Shown piece after piece: positions 50,588 through 59,453 of a stretch of 64,000 bases of DNA (positions are counted from its first letter, which is position 1; every line of letters starts with the position of its first letter). Origin of the DNA: Rubrobacter_F sp036519775 (GTDB lineage: Bacteria; Actinomycetota; Rubrobacteria; Rubrobacterales; Rubrobacteraceae); the NCBI GenBank assembly GCA_036519775.1, contig DATDKT010000093.1, positions 1-64,000 of the forward strand. Direction: 5' to 3'. Made by a program: the position numbers and the translations under genes. The notes beneath the pieces are model-generated. The model had not been told where the DNA came from. It saw only the letters and a program-made list of their open reading frames with translations, and did not search any database.

Positions 50588-51403
50588 TTGGCGCTGCGTC
50601 TGGCTGTCGTATTCCCGGGGCAGGGTACGGCAAGCGGAGAGGTTTCGAGTGAACTCCGGGACCTTGTGGGGTGCGTGGTAGGCGACGGTAAGGTCCCCTA
50701 CCAGCTCTCCGTCTTCGCGAGCTCGGTCGACACGTTCCACGAGATGAGGGGGAGGGGCGTCGAACCGGCCGTGGTAGCCGGGCACTCTTTAGGCGAGTAC
50801 GCGGCGGCCTACGCCTCGGGGTCCTTGGGGCTCGAAGACGGGGCACGACTTGTGGCGGAAAGAGACCGGCTAATGACGGAGGCGTCTAGAGAGACCCCGG
50901 GCGGCATGATCGTGATCATCGGCCCCGGCCCGCGGGAGGTCCTGGAAGCCGTGGGGACAGAGGATGGCACCGTAGTCGCGGCCAACTTCAACACCCCGCG
51001 CCAGACGGTCATCTCCGGTGTGGAAGGGGCGCTCGCAGACGTGGCCGAACGGGTGGGTGGAAAGAAACGCAAGCTCGATGTCGTAGGCGCGTTCCACTCG
51101 CCGTTCATGCAGGAGGCGGCGGTGGGGATGGACCGGCTTTTGGCGGAGGTCTCGTTAGAGGACCCCAAGGTGCCGATAGTAAGCGGGATGGACGGTGCGA
51201 TACTCACCAAGGCCGACGACGTGCGCCTCGCACTCAGGGACCAGATGCTCTCGCCCGTGCAATGGGTCGCGGTCGTGGAACGGTTCGCGGCTTTGGGGGT
51301 CGAGGAGGTTGTGGAGGCGGGAGGGGGCACGCTCGTAAGGATGCTCAGGGATTTCGAGGACGTGGAGATGCGGGGCCGGGCGGCGAGGGAGGTGCTGGCG
51401 TGA
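50588..51403 (+). CDS. fabD: Malonyl-CoA--ACP transacylase, short form
   Basis: Loads malonate onto ACP. Catalytic Ser67 is in GHSLGEYAA and His170 in GAFHSPFM. FPGQGT opens the protein, but the segment between it and the active site is about 25 residues shorter than in E. coli FabD (271 aa overall). TTG 50588 after GGGAGGTATA. Overlaps fabZ by four bases. Confidence 0.93.
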   Translation: MALRLAVVFPGQGTASGEVSSELRDLVGCVVGDGKVPYQLSVFASSVDTFHEMRGRGVEPAVVAGHSLGEYAAAYASGSLGLEDGARLVAERDRLMTEASRETPGGMIVIIGPGPREVLEAVGTEDGTVVAANFNTPRQTVISGVEGALADVAERVGGKKRKLDVVGAFHSPFMQEAAVGMDRLLAEVSLEDPKVPIVSGMDGAILTKADDVRLALRDQMLSPVQWVAVVERFAALGVEEVVEAGGGTLVRMLRDFEDVEMRGRAAREVLA

Positions 51404-51849
51404 AGCTGCCGCTCGGACCCGCCACAATCCGGGAGCTCATCCCGCACCGGTACCCTTTCCTGCTGGTGGACAGGATCGAGGAGGTGGAGCCGGGGGTGCG
51501 CGCCGTAGGGACAAAGAACGTTACACAGAACGAGCCTTTCTTCGAGGGTCATTTCCCGGATTACCCGGTGATGCCGGGAGTCCTCATCGTCGAGGCGATG
51601 GCGCAGGTCGGGGCGGTTGGGGTGATGGCGCTCGAGGAGTTCCGCGGTAAGCTCGCCCTCTTCGCCGGGATCGACGGCGTGAGGTTCCGGCGGCAGGTCA
51701 TCCCCGGCGATACCTTGAGGATGGAGGTCGAGCTCACGCGCCTCAAGGACAGGGCAGGTCGGGGCAAGGGTGCCGTGACGGTAGGCGGCGAGCGCGTCTG
51801 CGAGGCTGAGCTGATGTTCGCGTTCGCCGAGAGGGTGGAGGGAGAGTAG
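51400..51849 (+). CDS. fabZ: 3-hydroxyacyl-ACP dehydratase FabZ
   Basis: Dehydrates 3-hydroxyacyl-ACP. From GTG 51400 (GTGA overlap with fabD) the hotdog-fold protein has 149 residues. Catalytic His51 lies in FFEGHFPDYPVMPG and Glu65 in VEAMAQ. The start PLGPATIRELIPHRYPFLLV is standard. Longer frames upstream only overlap fabD. Confidence 0.95.
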   Translation: MKLPLGPATIRELIPHRYPFLLVDRIEEVEPGVRAVGTKNVTQNEPFFEGHFPDYPVMPGVLIVEAMAQVGAVGVMALEEFRGKLALFAGIDGVRFRRQVIPGDTLRMEVELTRLKDRAGRGKGAVTVGGERVCEAELMFAFAERVEGE

Positions 51850-52589
51850 TGAAGGGAAGGGTAGCTCTCGTGACCGGTGGCGGACGCGGGATAGGGCGCG
51901 CCATCGCCACGAGGCTCACCGAAGAGGGCGCAAAAGTAGCCATCTCCTACCGCGTCAACGACGCGGCGGCCGAGGAGACCGCAAATCTCATCCGCGAAAC
52001 GGGCGCCGAGTGCGAGTTGTTCAAGGGTGATGTGGCTACTCCCGAGGACGTCGAGGCTCTTGTCAAAGGTATAGGTAAGGCCTTCGGGCCCGTGGAGATC
52101 CTCATCAACAACGCCGGGACGACGCGCGACAACATCCTGCTTCGCATGAAGGATGCGGAGTTCGATGAGGTCCTGGCGACGAACCTTAAGGGCACGTACC
52201 TGTGCACGCGGGCGGTCTTGCGGGGGATGGTGCGAGCCAGGTGGGGCAGGATCGTGAACGTCAGCTCGGTCGTTGGCCTGCTCGGAAATGCGGGGCAAGC
52301 GAACTACGCGGCCTCGAAGGCGGGCATTATCGGCTTCACCAAGAGCGTCGCCCGGGAGGTCGCGGGACGCAGCATAACGGCCAACGTGATAGCGCCGGGT
52401 TACGTCGAAACGGAGCTAACAGGTTCGTTGCCGGAGAGCATCAAAGGGCAGATTCTCGGGCAGGTGCCGGTGGGGCGTTTCGGGGAGCCGGAGGAGGTGG
52501 CGGAGGTCGTGGCGTTCCTCGCCTCCGAGGGCGCGGCCTACGTAACGGGCCAGACGATAGCGGTGGACGGCGGGATGGTTATGCAATAG
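51849..52589 (+). CDS. fabG: 3-oxoacyl-ACP reductase
   Basis: NADPH-dependent short-chain reductase of the elongation cycle. 246 residues; TGGGRGIGRAIA binds NADPH, NNAG is present, and the catalytic residues are Ser140, Tyr153 and Lys157 (YAASKAG). GTG start shares one base with the fabZ stop (TAGTG). Confidence 0.95.
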   Translation: MKGRVALVTGGGRGIGRAIATRLTEEGAKVAISYRVNDAAAEETANLIRETGAECELFKGDVATPEDVEALVKGIGKAFGPVEILINNAGTTRDNILLRMKDAEFDEVLATNLKGTYLCTRAVLRGMVRARWGRIVNVSSVVGLLGNAGQANYAASKAGIIGFTKSVAREVAGRSITANVIAPGYVETELTGSLPESIKGQILGQVPVGRFGEPEEVAEVVAFLASEGAAYVTGQTIAVDGGMVMQ

Positions 52590-52679
52590 GGTGATTTGCG
52601 CTACACTACGCGCTATCTCGCGGTCGGGAGTTCGTGGGATAGGGTTTGGGAGATTGTATCCGTCGTAAGGAGACGTAGA

Positions 52680-52925
52680 ATGGAACGAGATGAGATACTG
52701 GAGAAGATTCGGGAGATCACCGCCGACCGGCTCGGAGTGGACGAGGGTGACGTAACGCCGGAGGCCTCTTTTAGGGAGGACCTCGAGGCGGACTCGCTGG
52801 ACCTTGTGGAGCTAATCATGGAGCTCGAAGAGCAGTTTGGAATGGAGATCCCCGACGAGGAGGCGGAGAAGATCACCACGGTCGAGCAGGCCGTGGACTA
52901 CGTGGCGGAGCACCAGGCCGCGTGA
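52680..52925 (+). CDS. acpP: Acyl carrier protein
   Basis: 81 residues, very acidic, with the phosphopantetheine attachment Ser39 in EADSLDLVELIMELEEQFGM. ATG 52680 follows AAGGAGACGTAGA, a clear ribosome site; in-frame codons back to 52596 belong to the 90-base leader. The larger gap before acpP and its strong site fit the high level at which ACP is made. GTGA overlap with fabF. Confidence 0.96.
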   Translation: MERDEILEKIREITADRLGVDEGDVTPEASFREDLEADSLDLVELIMELEEQFGMEIPDEEAEKITTVEQAVDYVAEHQAA

Positions 52926-54175
52926 CCGACGCTCCCCTAAACGGTAGGGGATACGCCTTCGTGACGGGCACGGGGGCGGTAACGCCCGTCGGCACCGGCA
53001 CGGAGAACTTCTGGGACGCGGCGCTGCACGGCAAGAGCGGCGCTGGGGAGATCACTCTCTTCGATCCCTCGCCCTTCCCCTCGCACATCGCCGGGGAGTG
53101 CTCGGACTTCGATCCGGTGGACTTCATGTCCAAGAAAGAGGCCCGCCGGATGGATCGCTACGCCCAGTTTGGTGTCGCCGCTGGTGTCCAGGCCGCGGAG
53201 AGCGCTAGGATAATAGGGACGATCCAGCAGGCGCCGGAGCGGGTGGCTATAGTAATAGGGAGCGGTATTGGTGGGCTCTCAACATGGGAGCGGGAGTACA
53301 AGGTGCTACACGAGAGGGGCGCGAACCGGGTGAGCCCCTTCCTGATTACGATGATGGTGCCGAACATGGCTGCCGGCCAGCTCGCCATAATGCTCGGGGC
53401 TACCGGCCCCACCCAGTGCCCGGTCCTCGCCTGCGCTACGGGCGGCGAGGCCGTCGCCGAGGGGCTAGAGCTCATCCGTCGGGGTGACGCGGACGTGGTT
53501 ATTGCCGGTTCGGCGGAGGCCCCGATCACGCCCTTGAGCATGGCGGGTTTCTGCGCGATCCGGGCCATCAGCACGCGTAACGAGGAGCCACACCGAGCGA
53601 GTCGGCCCTTCGACGCGGATCGGGACGGGTTCTTGATGAGCGAGGGCGCCGGGGCCATGGTCCTGGAGAGCCCCGAGCACGCCGAACGGCGCGGCGCCGA
53701 GCCAATAGCCAGGGTGATGGGCTACGGACGCACGACGGACGCCTATCACGTGACGGCGCCGGACGTCGAGGGGCGCGGGGTAGAGCGGGCTATGAAGCTG
53801 GCCTTGGAGGACGCGGGGCTAACGGCTGAAGAGATCAGGCACGTCAACGCGCACGCGACTAGCACGCCCACCGGGGACGGGCCGGAGACCAAGGCGATCT
53901 CGCGCCTCCTGTCGCACGCGGCGGTCTCGGCGACGAAGTCCATGACGGGCCACTCCTTCGGGGCCGTTGGGGCAACCGAGGGCATCATGTGCACCCTGGC
54001 CCTGAAGCATAAGGTTTTGCCACCGACAATCAACCTCGAAGAGCTAGCCGAGGATTGCGAGTCCCTGGACTACGTCACGGAGGCGAGGGAGGTCCCGGAC
54101 CTCAAAGCTGCCATCTCGAACTCGATGGGCTTCGGCGGGCACAATGTGGTCGTGGCGTTTGCTAGTGTAGAATAG
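52922..54175 (+). CDS. fabF: 3-oxoacyl-ACP synthase II
   Basis: Elongating condensing enzyme. 417 residues with Cys171 (LACATGGEA), His311 (NAHATSTPTGD) and His344 (SMTGHSFGAVGATEG). The last motif has SF where most FabF proteins have LL, a minor change. End of the fab gene set; rnc follows directly, sharing its stop boundary. Confidence 0.95.
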   Translation: MTDAPLNGRGYAFVTGTGAVTPVGTGTENFWDAALHGKSGAGEITLFDPSPFPSHIAGECSDFDPVDFMSKKEARRMDRYAQFGVAAGVQAAESARIIGTIQQAPERVAIVIGSGIGGLSTWEREYKVLHERGANRVSPFLITMMVPNMAAGQLAIMLGATGPTQCPVLACATGGEAVAEGLELIRRGDADVVIAGSAEAPITPLSMAGFCAIRAISTRNEEPHRASRPFDADRDGFLMSEGAGAMVLESPEHAERRGAEPIARVMGYGRTTDAYHVTAPDVEGRGVERAMKLALEDAGLTAEEIRHVNAHATSTPTGDGPETKAISRLLSHAAVSATKSMTGHSFGAVGATEGIMCTLALKHKVLPPTINLEELAEDCESLDYVTEAREVPDLKAAISNSMGFGGHNVVVAFASVE

Positions 54176-54847
54176 TTGGGAACGGACATGTCCCTACGAG
54201 ACTTGATAAACATACTCCCGGAGCCTTTGCGGCAGCGGACGCTCACCCACCCCAGCGTCGCCGACCCCTACGACTCGAACGGTCGGCTGGAGTTCCTCGG
54301 TGACTCGGTCCTCAACGGCCGGGTGGCCGAGCTGGTCTTCCACGGGTATCCGGAGCTGTTGGAAGGGGACCTCACACGCATCCGGGCGCATCTGGTGCGC
54401 AAGTCCTACCTCGCGACTGTCGGACGTAGCGAGGGGCTGGAGGAGGACATCGAAAGCTCCGTAATCAACGAATCCGTCATTGCGGACACGGTCGAGGCGA
54501 TCATAGGCGCCGCGTACCTCATAGACAAAGAGCTCGTGTACAGGACGATCGATGAGATCTTCAACCCCGCCGAGGTGGACACCGACGAGCTTCGGGACTG
54601 GAAGACCCTGCTGCAGGAGACGCTTCAGGCCGAGGGACTCAGGCCCATCTACCGGGTCCAAGCCAAAGACGGTCCTCCGCACCGTCCGCACTTCACCAGC
54701 GCGGTCTCGGTGGATGGCAGGCAGGTAGCCTCTGGCGAAGGCAACTCCATCAAAGAGAGCGAACAGGCTGCGGCGCGCGCCGCTTTAGAGATCCTGGGCA
54801 TCCGCCCGGTGCCCCGTGCCGCCGTCGAGGTGCACGTAGGCGCGTAG
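54176..54847 (+). CDS. rnc: Ribonuclease III
   Basis: Cleaves double-stranded RNA in rRNA maturation. 223 residues: catalytic domain with GRLEFLGDSVLN (Glu39, Asp43) and ADTVEAIIGAAYL (Asp104, Glu107), then a double-stranded-RNA-binding domain (LLQETLQAEGLRPIYRVQAK, GNSIKESEQAAARAALEIL). TTG 54176 abuts the fabF stop; ATG 54188 is equally possible, and a TAGAAT box at 54168-54173 would give it a very short leader. The rnc-smc-ftsY order is conserved. Confidence 0.94.
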   Translation: MGTDMSLRDLINILPEPLRQRTLTHPSVADPYDSNGRLEFLGDSVLNGRVAELVFHGYPELLEGDLTRIRAHLVRKSYLATVGRSEGLEEDIESSVINESVIADTVEAIIGAAYLIDKELVYRTIDEIFNPAEVDTDELRDWKTLLQETLQAEGLRPIYRVQAKDGPPHRPHFTSAVSVDGRQVASGEGNSIKESEQAAARAALEILGIRPVPRAAVEVHVGA

Positions 54848-54917
54848 TCTTTCTTGTAGTTTTCCGAAAAAGGCTGTTCTTTGCGTTCGACCTCGGAGTT
54901 TACGCGCTTTTTTTGCT

Positions 54918-54951
54918 GCGGTTTTCTACATGATTTGACGGTAAAAACCGC
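54918..54951. promoter_or_regulatory. Inverted repeat upstream of smc
   Basis: GCGGTTTT (54918-54925) and AAAACCGC (54944-54951) are perfect inverted arms separated by 18 bases, in an AT-richer gap between rnc and smc. A TAAAAT -10 box follows at 54953-54958, ten bases before the smc GTG. It may be an operator or a hairpin. Confidence 0.35.
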
Positions 54952-54967
54952 GTAAAATGAGTCATCG

Positions 54968-57900
54968 GTGCTCTCCGCGATCCACATAAAGGGCTTCAAA
55001 ACCTTTGCCCGTCCGATTCGGATGCCGCTTGCTGGGGGAGTTACGGCCATCGTGGGGCCGAACGGTTCGGGCAAGAGCAACATCACGGACGCGGTTCTGT
55101 TCGCTCTGGGCGAGGGGAGCCCGAGTCTCTTGCGAGCGGGCTTGATGAACGATTTACTCTTCTCGGGATCGGACTCTTTGCCGCCGGCAGGGGTAGCGGA
55201 GGTCACGCTGGTCCTCGACAATGCCGAGAGTAGCATCTCCCTGCCCTACGAGGAGGTCTCGCTGACGCGCAGGATCTCGCGCGATGGCGAGACTGAGTAC
55301 AGGATCAACGGCGCACGAGCACGCCTGACCGACGTGCGTGCGATCGCCGGAGAGGCGGGTCTAGGGCGCCACAGCATCCTCCGCCAGGGGGCCGTGGACG
55401 CCATCGTCTCCGGGGGAGCCGCGGCCTGCCGCAACGCGCTGGAGGAGGCTGCGGGATTAGGGATCTTTCGCAGGCGCCGTCTCGCCGCGACCCGGAAGCT
55501 CGAACGGGCCGCCACTCGGCTCGAGAGCAGCGGCCGGGTCGAGGCGGAGCTCTCGTCACAGCTACGCAGGATAGAGACGGAGGCCGTGGCCGCCCACGAG
55601 TACCGGGAACTCGAAGTCCGCTACCGCGAGCTCTCTCTAGCTCACCTTTACCGGATGGCGATTCGGGATCTCGCGGGCGAACGCGAACGTCTAGCGGAGT
55701 TCGAAGACAAGGCATCCACCCTGCGGACCAGACATGAGACTCTGCGAGAGGAGGAACGACGTCTCGAAGCGGAGGAGAAGGAACTCGAAGGCTGGGTACG
55801 GGGGACGGAGGACGCGATCCGGGGCCTGGAGAACGGTTCGGAGGCTTTGCGGACCGAGACCTTGCGCGCCGAGCGGACGGTGTTGCGCCTGGAGGGCACG
55901 CGGAGGCGGGGAACGGACCACTCGCGGTTGGTCAAGCGCCTCGAAGCCGAGCTCTGCGACGTCACCTCGAAGGTCCAGCGACTGGAAGGGATAGTCGGCG
56001 AGCTCGAAGAGAGGCACGCACGCAGAAAGAGAGAGTTCGGGCGGCTGGAGGATCTCACGGCGCAAAGACGGGCTGAGCATGCAACGGGCGCGGAGCGGCG
56101 AGCACGGCTCACCGGAGAGCTCGGAGCTTTGAGAGAACGGCGTAGGACCGTGGCGGAACGAGTCGAGGCGTCAGGCGCTCTGGGGAGTAGGGAGACTGAA
56201 CTTTTGAGAGAGGTCGCAGAGAAGCTGGACGCGTACTCGCCGGAGGGGTTACACGCACGGGCTACGGCGGTGCTCGAGCGTTTTGGGAAACTGCGCTCGC
56301 TGGCCGCGGGAATGGCGTCGGAAGCGAACCGGCGAAGTGGTATGCTCGCCGCGCTCGTCGGGAGGGCAGAGACGGAGATCCGGGCTCTCAGGGCTCCGGA
56401 GCAGGTTTCGCCTGGCGGCAAGCGACTGTACGAGGTTCTGCGCCCTCGTCCGGGTTATGAGGCCGCGGTCGAAGCTGCTTTGGGAGACCTGGCCGACGGG
56501 GTATTGGCGAGGACTTTGGACGAGGGGATGAGGTTGCTCTCAGGAGACCGCGCGGCACGCGTGGTCGTGCGTCTCGACGCTGAAGGAGTGCCGGAGAACG
56601 GTGCGCTCCCCGGCAAACCCCTTCTCGAATGTATAGAGGTTCTAGACCCCTCGTGTACAGAAGCCCTGGAACGCCTTCTTGGGGGGACCTATGTCCTGGA
56701 GCGGGTCGACCACGCTACCCTGAAGAGCGGCTACGACATCGCGGTAACACGCGAGGGCCTGCGCTTCACCCGGACGAGCGCCAGTCGCCGTACTCCCGGC
56801 GGAGACTTCGTCCGTCGGGCACGACTCGAAGAGGAAGAAGAGTACCTCAACACGCTGAAGAACCGGCTCGGAGAGGAGCTCTACGACCTGCGAGAGACCA
56901 CCTTCTTCACGTCCCGGTCCTCTGGTGAACGGACCGCGGAGGTCGAGGCCCTCGCCTCCCTGGCCTCCCGGACGTCCCTCGCCACTCGCCTGCTCACCTC
57001 CGAGACTGGGCGCCGGATAAGAGAGGCTGAGGCCACGCGAGAGCGGCGTTCGGCGCACGCCCTGGAACTTCGCGAAATCGAGATGAAGGTCTCTACTATC
57101 GAGACAGAGCTACGAGAGGCGCGAGAGAACGAGGAGCGCGCGAAAGAGGATCTGGACGTTGCTCTCCCGGCTGTGGAGTCAGCATACATGGCGGCTCGGG
57201 AAACGGCCGGGCAGATCGTTCGGGCGCGTACAGAGCTACGAGAGAGGCAAGACTATCGGGATCAGGTCTCGCGCGGATTGGCCGGTCTCGAGAATGCTAC
57301 GATCGCTGGCGCTGACTCCCGCCTCGAAAACCATGCCCAACACGCCGCGGAGCACGCCCGACGCCTCGACGCCGTCGTCCGGGAGCGCCTCGCTCGCTTG
57401 CGCCGTTTGCGCTCGGATGCCGCCGGACGACGAGATCTCGCCGTCGTGGAGCACACAGTTCTAGCCCGAGAGGCTGGCGATCTGGCCGGAGAGCTTGCCA
57501 GGGTCTCCTCCGAAGCCGATGTACTGCGTGCCGAGCTCTCCCACGCCGAAGAAGCTGCCGAAACGGCCGAAGGGCAGATTTCCGAAGAGTGGGGCGCTAC
57601 CCTGGAGGCCGCCCGCACGGCGGCCGAAACCTTCCCCGAAAACGCCGACACCAAGCGCGAACGCACGCGTCTGGCACACAGGCTCAAAAACTTTGGCGAC
57701 GTAAACCTGCTCGCCATCTCCCAGGAGGGTCAACTCCGCGAGCGGTACGAGTTCGTCGCCGCCCAGCGCGCCGACGCCGAGGCCGCCGCAACCGAAATTG
57801 AACACATAATACAGAGCATGGACCGGGAGTTAGAGACCCGGTTCGAGGCGACCTTCTGGGAGGCGCGGCGGGCGTTCTCTTCGATCGTACCGCGGATGAT

Positions 57901-58285
57901 GGAGGGCGCGGCGGGCGAGCTCAGTCTCTCGGAGGAGGGTGTGGAGATCGGGCTTAGGCTGAAGGGGCGCGGTTGGAGACCCTTGCGTGTGCTCTCGGGT
58001 GGGGAGCGATCACTCCTGGCGCTGTCGTTCTTGTTCAGCATCTTTTTGGGGTGGTTCGGCGCGGGTCCGAAGGCGTTCTGCATGCTCGACGAGGCCGAAG
58101 CGGCTTTGGACGATCTGAATTTGGCCCGATTTCTCACTGTGGTAGACTCTTACCGGGCGGACGGGCAGTTCCTGCTGGTAACGCACCAGAAACGGACCAT
58201 GGCGGCGGCGGACGTGCTCTACGGGGTTACGCCGGATGCCTCCGGCGCCACGGTCGTCGTGTCAAAACGTCTTACGGGAGATTGA
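54968..58285 (+). CDS. smc: Chromosome segregation ATPase SMC
   Basis: Condensin-type ATPase that extrudes DNA loops. 1105 residues, slightly shorter than the usual ~1170. Walker A GPNGSGKSN (30-38), two long coiled coils (about 165-480 and 645-930) around a hinge (about 495-620), the C-motif LSGGERSLLALSFLF and Walker B FCMLDEAEAALDD. LGRHSILRQGAVDAIVSG replaces the usual Q-G-x-I segment. GTG 54968 lies behind a TAAAAT box. Confidence 0.95.
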   Translation: MLSAIHIKGFKTFARPIRMPLAGGVTAIVGPNGSGKSNITDAVLFALGEGSPSLLRAGLMNDLLFSGSDSLPPAGVAEVTLVLDNAESSISLPYEEVSLTRRISRDGETEYRINGARARLTDVRAIAGEAGLGRHSILRQGAVDAIVSGGAAACRNALEEAAGLGIFRRRRLAATRKLERAATRLESSGRVEAELSSQLRRIETEAVAAHEYRELEVRYRELSLAHLYRMAIRDLAGERERLAEFEDKASTLRTRHETLREEERRLEAEEKELEGWVRGTEDAIRGLENGSEALRTETLRAERTVLRLEGTRRRGTDHSRLVKRLEAELCDVTSKVQRLEGIVGELEERHARRKREFGRLEDLTAQRRAEHATGAERRARLTGELGALRERRRTVAERVEASGALGSRETELLREVAEKLDAYSPEGLHARATAVLERFGKLRSLAAGMASEANRRSGMLAALVGRAETEIRALRAPEQVSPGGKRLYEVLRPRPGYEAAVEAALGDLADGVLARTLDEGMRLLSGDRAARVVVRLDAEGVPENGALPGKPLLECIEVLDPSCTEALERLLGGTYVLERVDHATLKSGYDIAVTREGLRFTRTSASRRTPGGDFVRRARLEEEEEYLNTLKNRLGEELYDLRETTFFTSRSSGERTAEVEALASLASRTSLATRLLTSETGRRIREAEATRERRSAHALELREIEMKVSTIETELREARENEERAKEDLDVALPAVESAYMAARETAGQIVRARTELRERQDYRDQVSRGLAGLENATIAGADSRLENHAQHAAEHARRLDAVVRERLARLRRLRSDAAGRRDLAVVEHTVLAREAGDLAGELARVSSEADVLRAELSHAEEAAETAEGQISEEWGATLEAARTAAETFPENADTKRERTRLAHRLKNFGDVNLLAISQEGQLRERYEFVAAQRADAEAAATEIEHIIQSMDRELETRFEATFWEARRAFSSIVPRMMEGAAGELSLSEEGVEIGLRLKGRGWRPLRVLSGGERSLLALSFLFSIFLGWFGAGPKAFCMLDEAEAALDDLNLARFLTVVDSYRADGQFLLVTHQKRTMAAADVLYGVTPDASGATVVVSKRLTGD

Positions 58286-58296
58286 GAAGATTCGTT

Positions 58297-59451
58297 ATGG
58301 GCCGGTCGTGGCGCAGCTTTCTGAGAAGTTCCAAAAAAGAGCCGCAGAGGTCTGGTACGGTCGTCGAGACGCCCGAACGGGAGCCAGAGGAGTTCGAGGA
58401 TGTTCCCGAGGAGGTGGACGGCGCTCCGGTCGAACCCGTCGTGGAGTCAGTCGACGAATCGGTGGAGGCCCCTCCGGTAAAGCCGGATGGTAAAGGTGCT
58501 GCGATAGGTGAGGTTGAAGTGCCTCCTTCCGAGGAAGAAACCGTCGGCTCCTGGTTCGGCCGTTTGCGGCGGGGCATGAGGCGGAGCCGGGAGTCGTTTG
58601 TCGGGCAGCTCAACGCGGCCGTGGCGGAATTCCGGGACGCGGAGGACGAGGAGTTTTGGGAGAGGATCGAGGAGATCCTCATCACCTCCGACGTGGGCGT
58701 ACCGACCACGGCGAGGCTCGTCGCGGAGCTCGAGCAAGAGGCGCTGGAGAGGAACATCACCAGCGGCAAGGAACTCCGGGAGCTTATGATCGAGCGTGCG
58801 ACGCGTTTGCTCGACAAGCGGATAGAGCTCGACGTCTCGCACGAGCCGACGGTGATCCTGATGGTCGGGGTGAACGGCACGGGCAAGACGACGAACATCG
58901 GAAAGCTCGTCCACTTCCTGCCGGGAAAGGTCATGCTTGCCGCGGGCGACACCTTCCGGGCGGCGGCCATCGAGCAGTTGCAGACGTGGGGTGAGAGGAC
59001 GGGGGCCAGGGTCATCTCCAGTGAGCGGGGCGCGGACTCAGCCTCGGTCGCCCACGAGGCGGTCGAGGAGGCGAAGAGGGACGGCACGGACGTCCTGCTC
59101 ATAGATACCGCAGGGAGACTTCACACCAAGGCCAACCTCATGGGGGAGCTCGACAAGGTGAGGCGGGTTATAGAGCGCCAGATGCCTGGGGCGCCGCATG
59201 AGGTGCTTATGACGGTGGACGCGACGACGGGGCAGAACGGCTTGAGGCAAGCTAAACTCTTCCACGAGGTCGCGGGGGTTACGGGGATCATCCTGACCAA
59301 GCTCGACGGGACGGCGAAGGGTGGCATCGCGCTGGCCATCGCCAACGAGGTCGGGGTGCCGATAAAGCTGATCTCAGTCGGCGAGCAGGTGGGCGACCTG
59401 CACCCGTTCGAGGCGCGCGAGTTCGCGGAAGCGTTGTTTGGAGATTTGTAA
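58297..59451 (+). CDS. ftsY: Signal recognition particle receptor FtsY
   Basis: GTPase that docks SRP-bound ribosomes at the membrane. From ATG 58297 it has 384 residues. Residues 1-~85 form an acidic A domain (PEREPEEFEDVPEEVDGAPV), followed by the N domain and G domain with P-loop GVNGTGKTTN (191-200), AAGDTFRAAAIEQL, IDTAGRLHTKANLMGELDKV and TKLDGTAKGG. Eleven bases after smc; ffh follows after two bases, so both SRP GTPases are cotranscribed. Confidence 0.95.
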   Translation: MGRSWRSFLRSSKKEPQRSGTVVETPEREPEEFEDVPEEVDGAPVEPVVESVDESVEAPPVKPDGKGAAIGEVEVPPSEEETVGSWFGRLRRGMRRSRESFVGQLNAAVAEFRDAEDEEFWERIEEILITSDVGVPTTARLVAELEQEALERNITSGKELRELMIERATRLLDKRIELDVSHEPTVILMVGVNGTGKTTNIGKLVHFLPGKVMLAAGDTFRAAAIEQLQTWGERTGARVISSERGADSASVAHEAVEEAKRDGTDVLLIDTAGRLHTKANLMGELDKVRRVIERQMPGAPHEVLMTVDATTGQNGLRQAKLFHEVAGVTGIILTKLDGTAKGGIALAIANEVGVPIKLISVGEQVGDLHPFEAREFAEALFGDL

Positions 59452-59453
59452 GT

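Noticed and set aside
51262..51399. N-terminal extension of fabZ into fabD
   Set aside because: Gly/Arg-rich shadow of fabD; GTG 51400 with GTGA overlap gives the standard FabZ start.
54935..54958. TTGACG-TAAAAT as an smc promoter
   Set aside because: The spacer is 12 bases, too short for a standard promoter; only the -10 box is considered plausible.
57973..58296. Long N-terminal extension of ftsY into smc
   Set aside because: The extension is a different frame of the conserved SMC C terminus; FtsY begins normally at ATG 58297.
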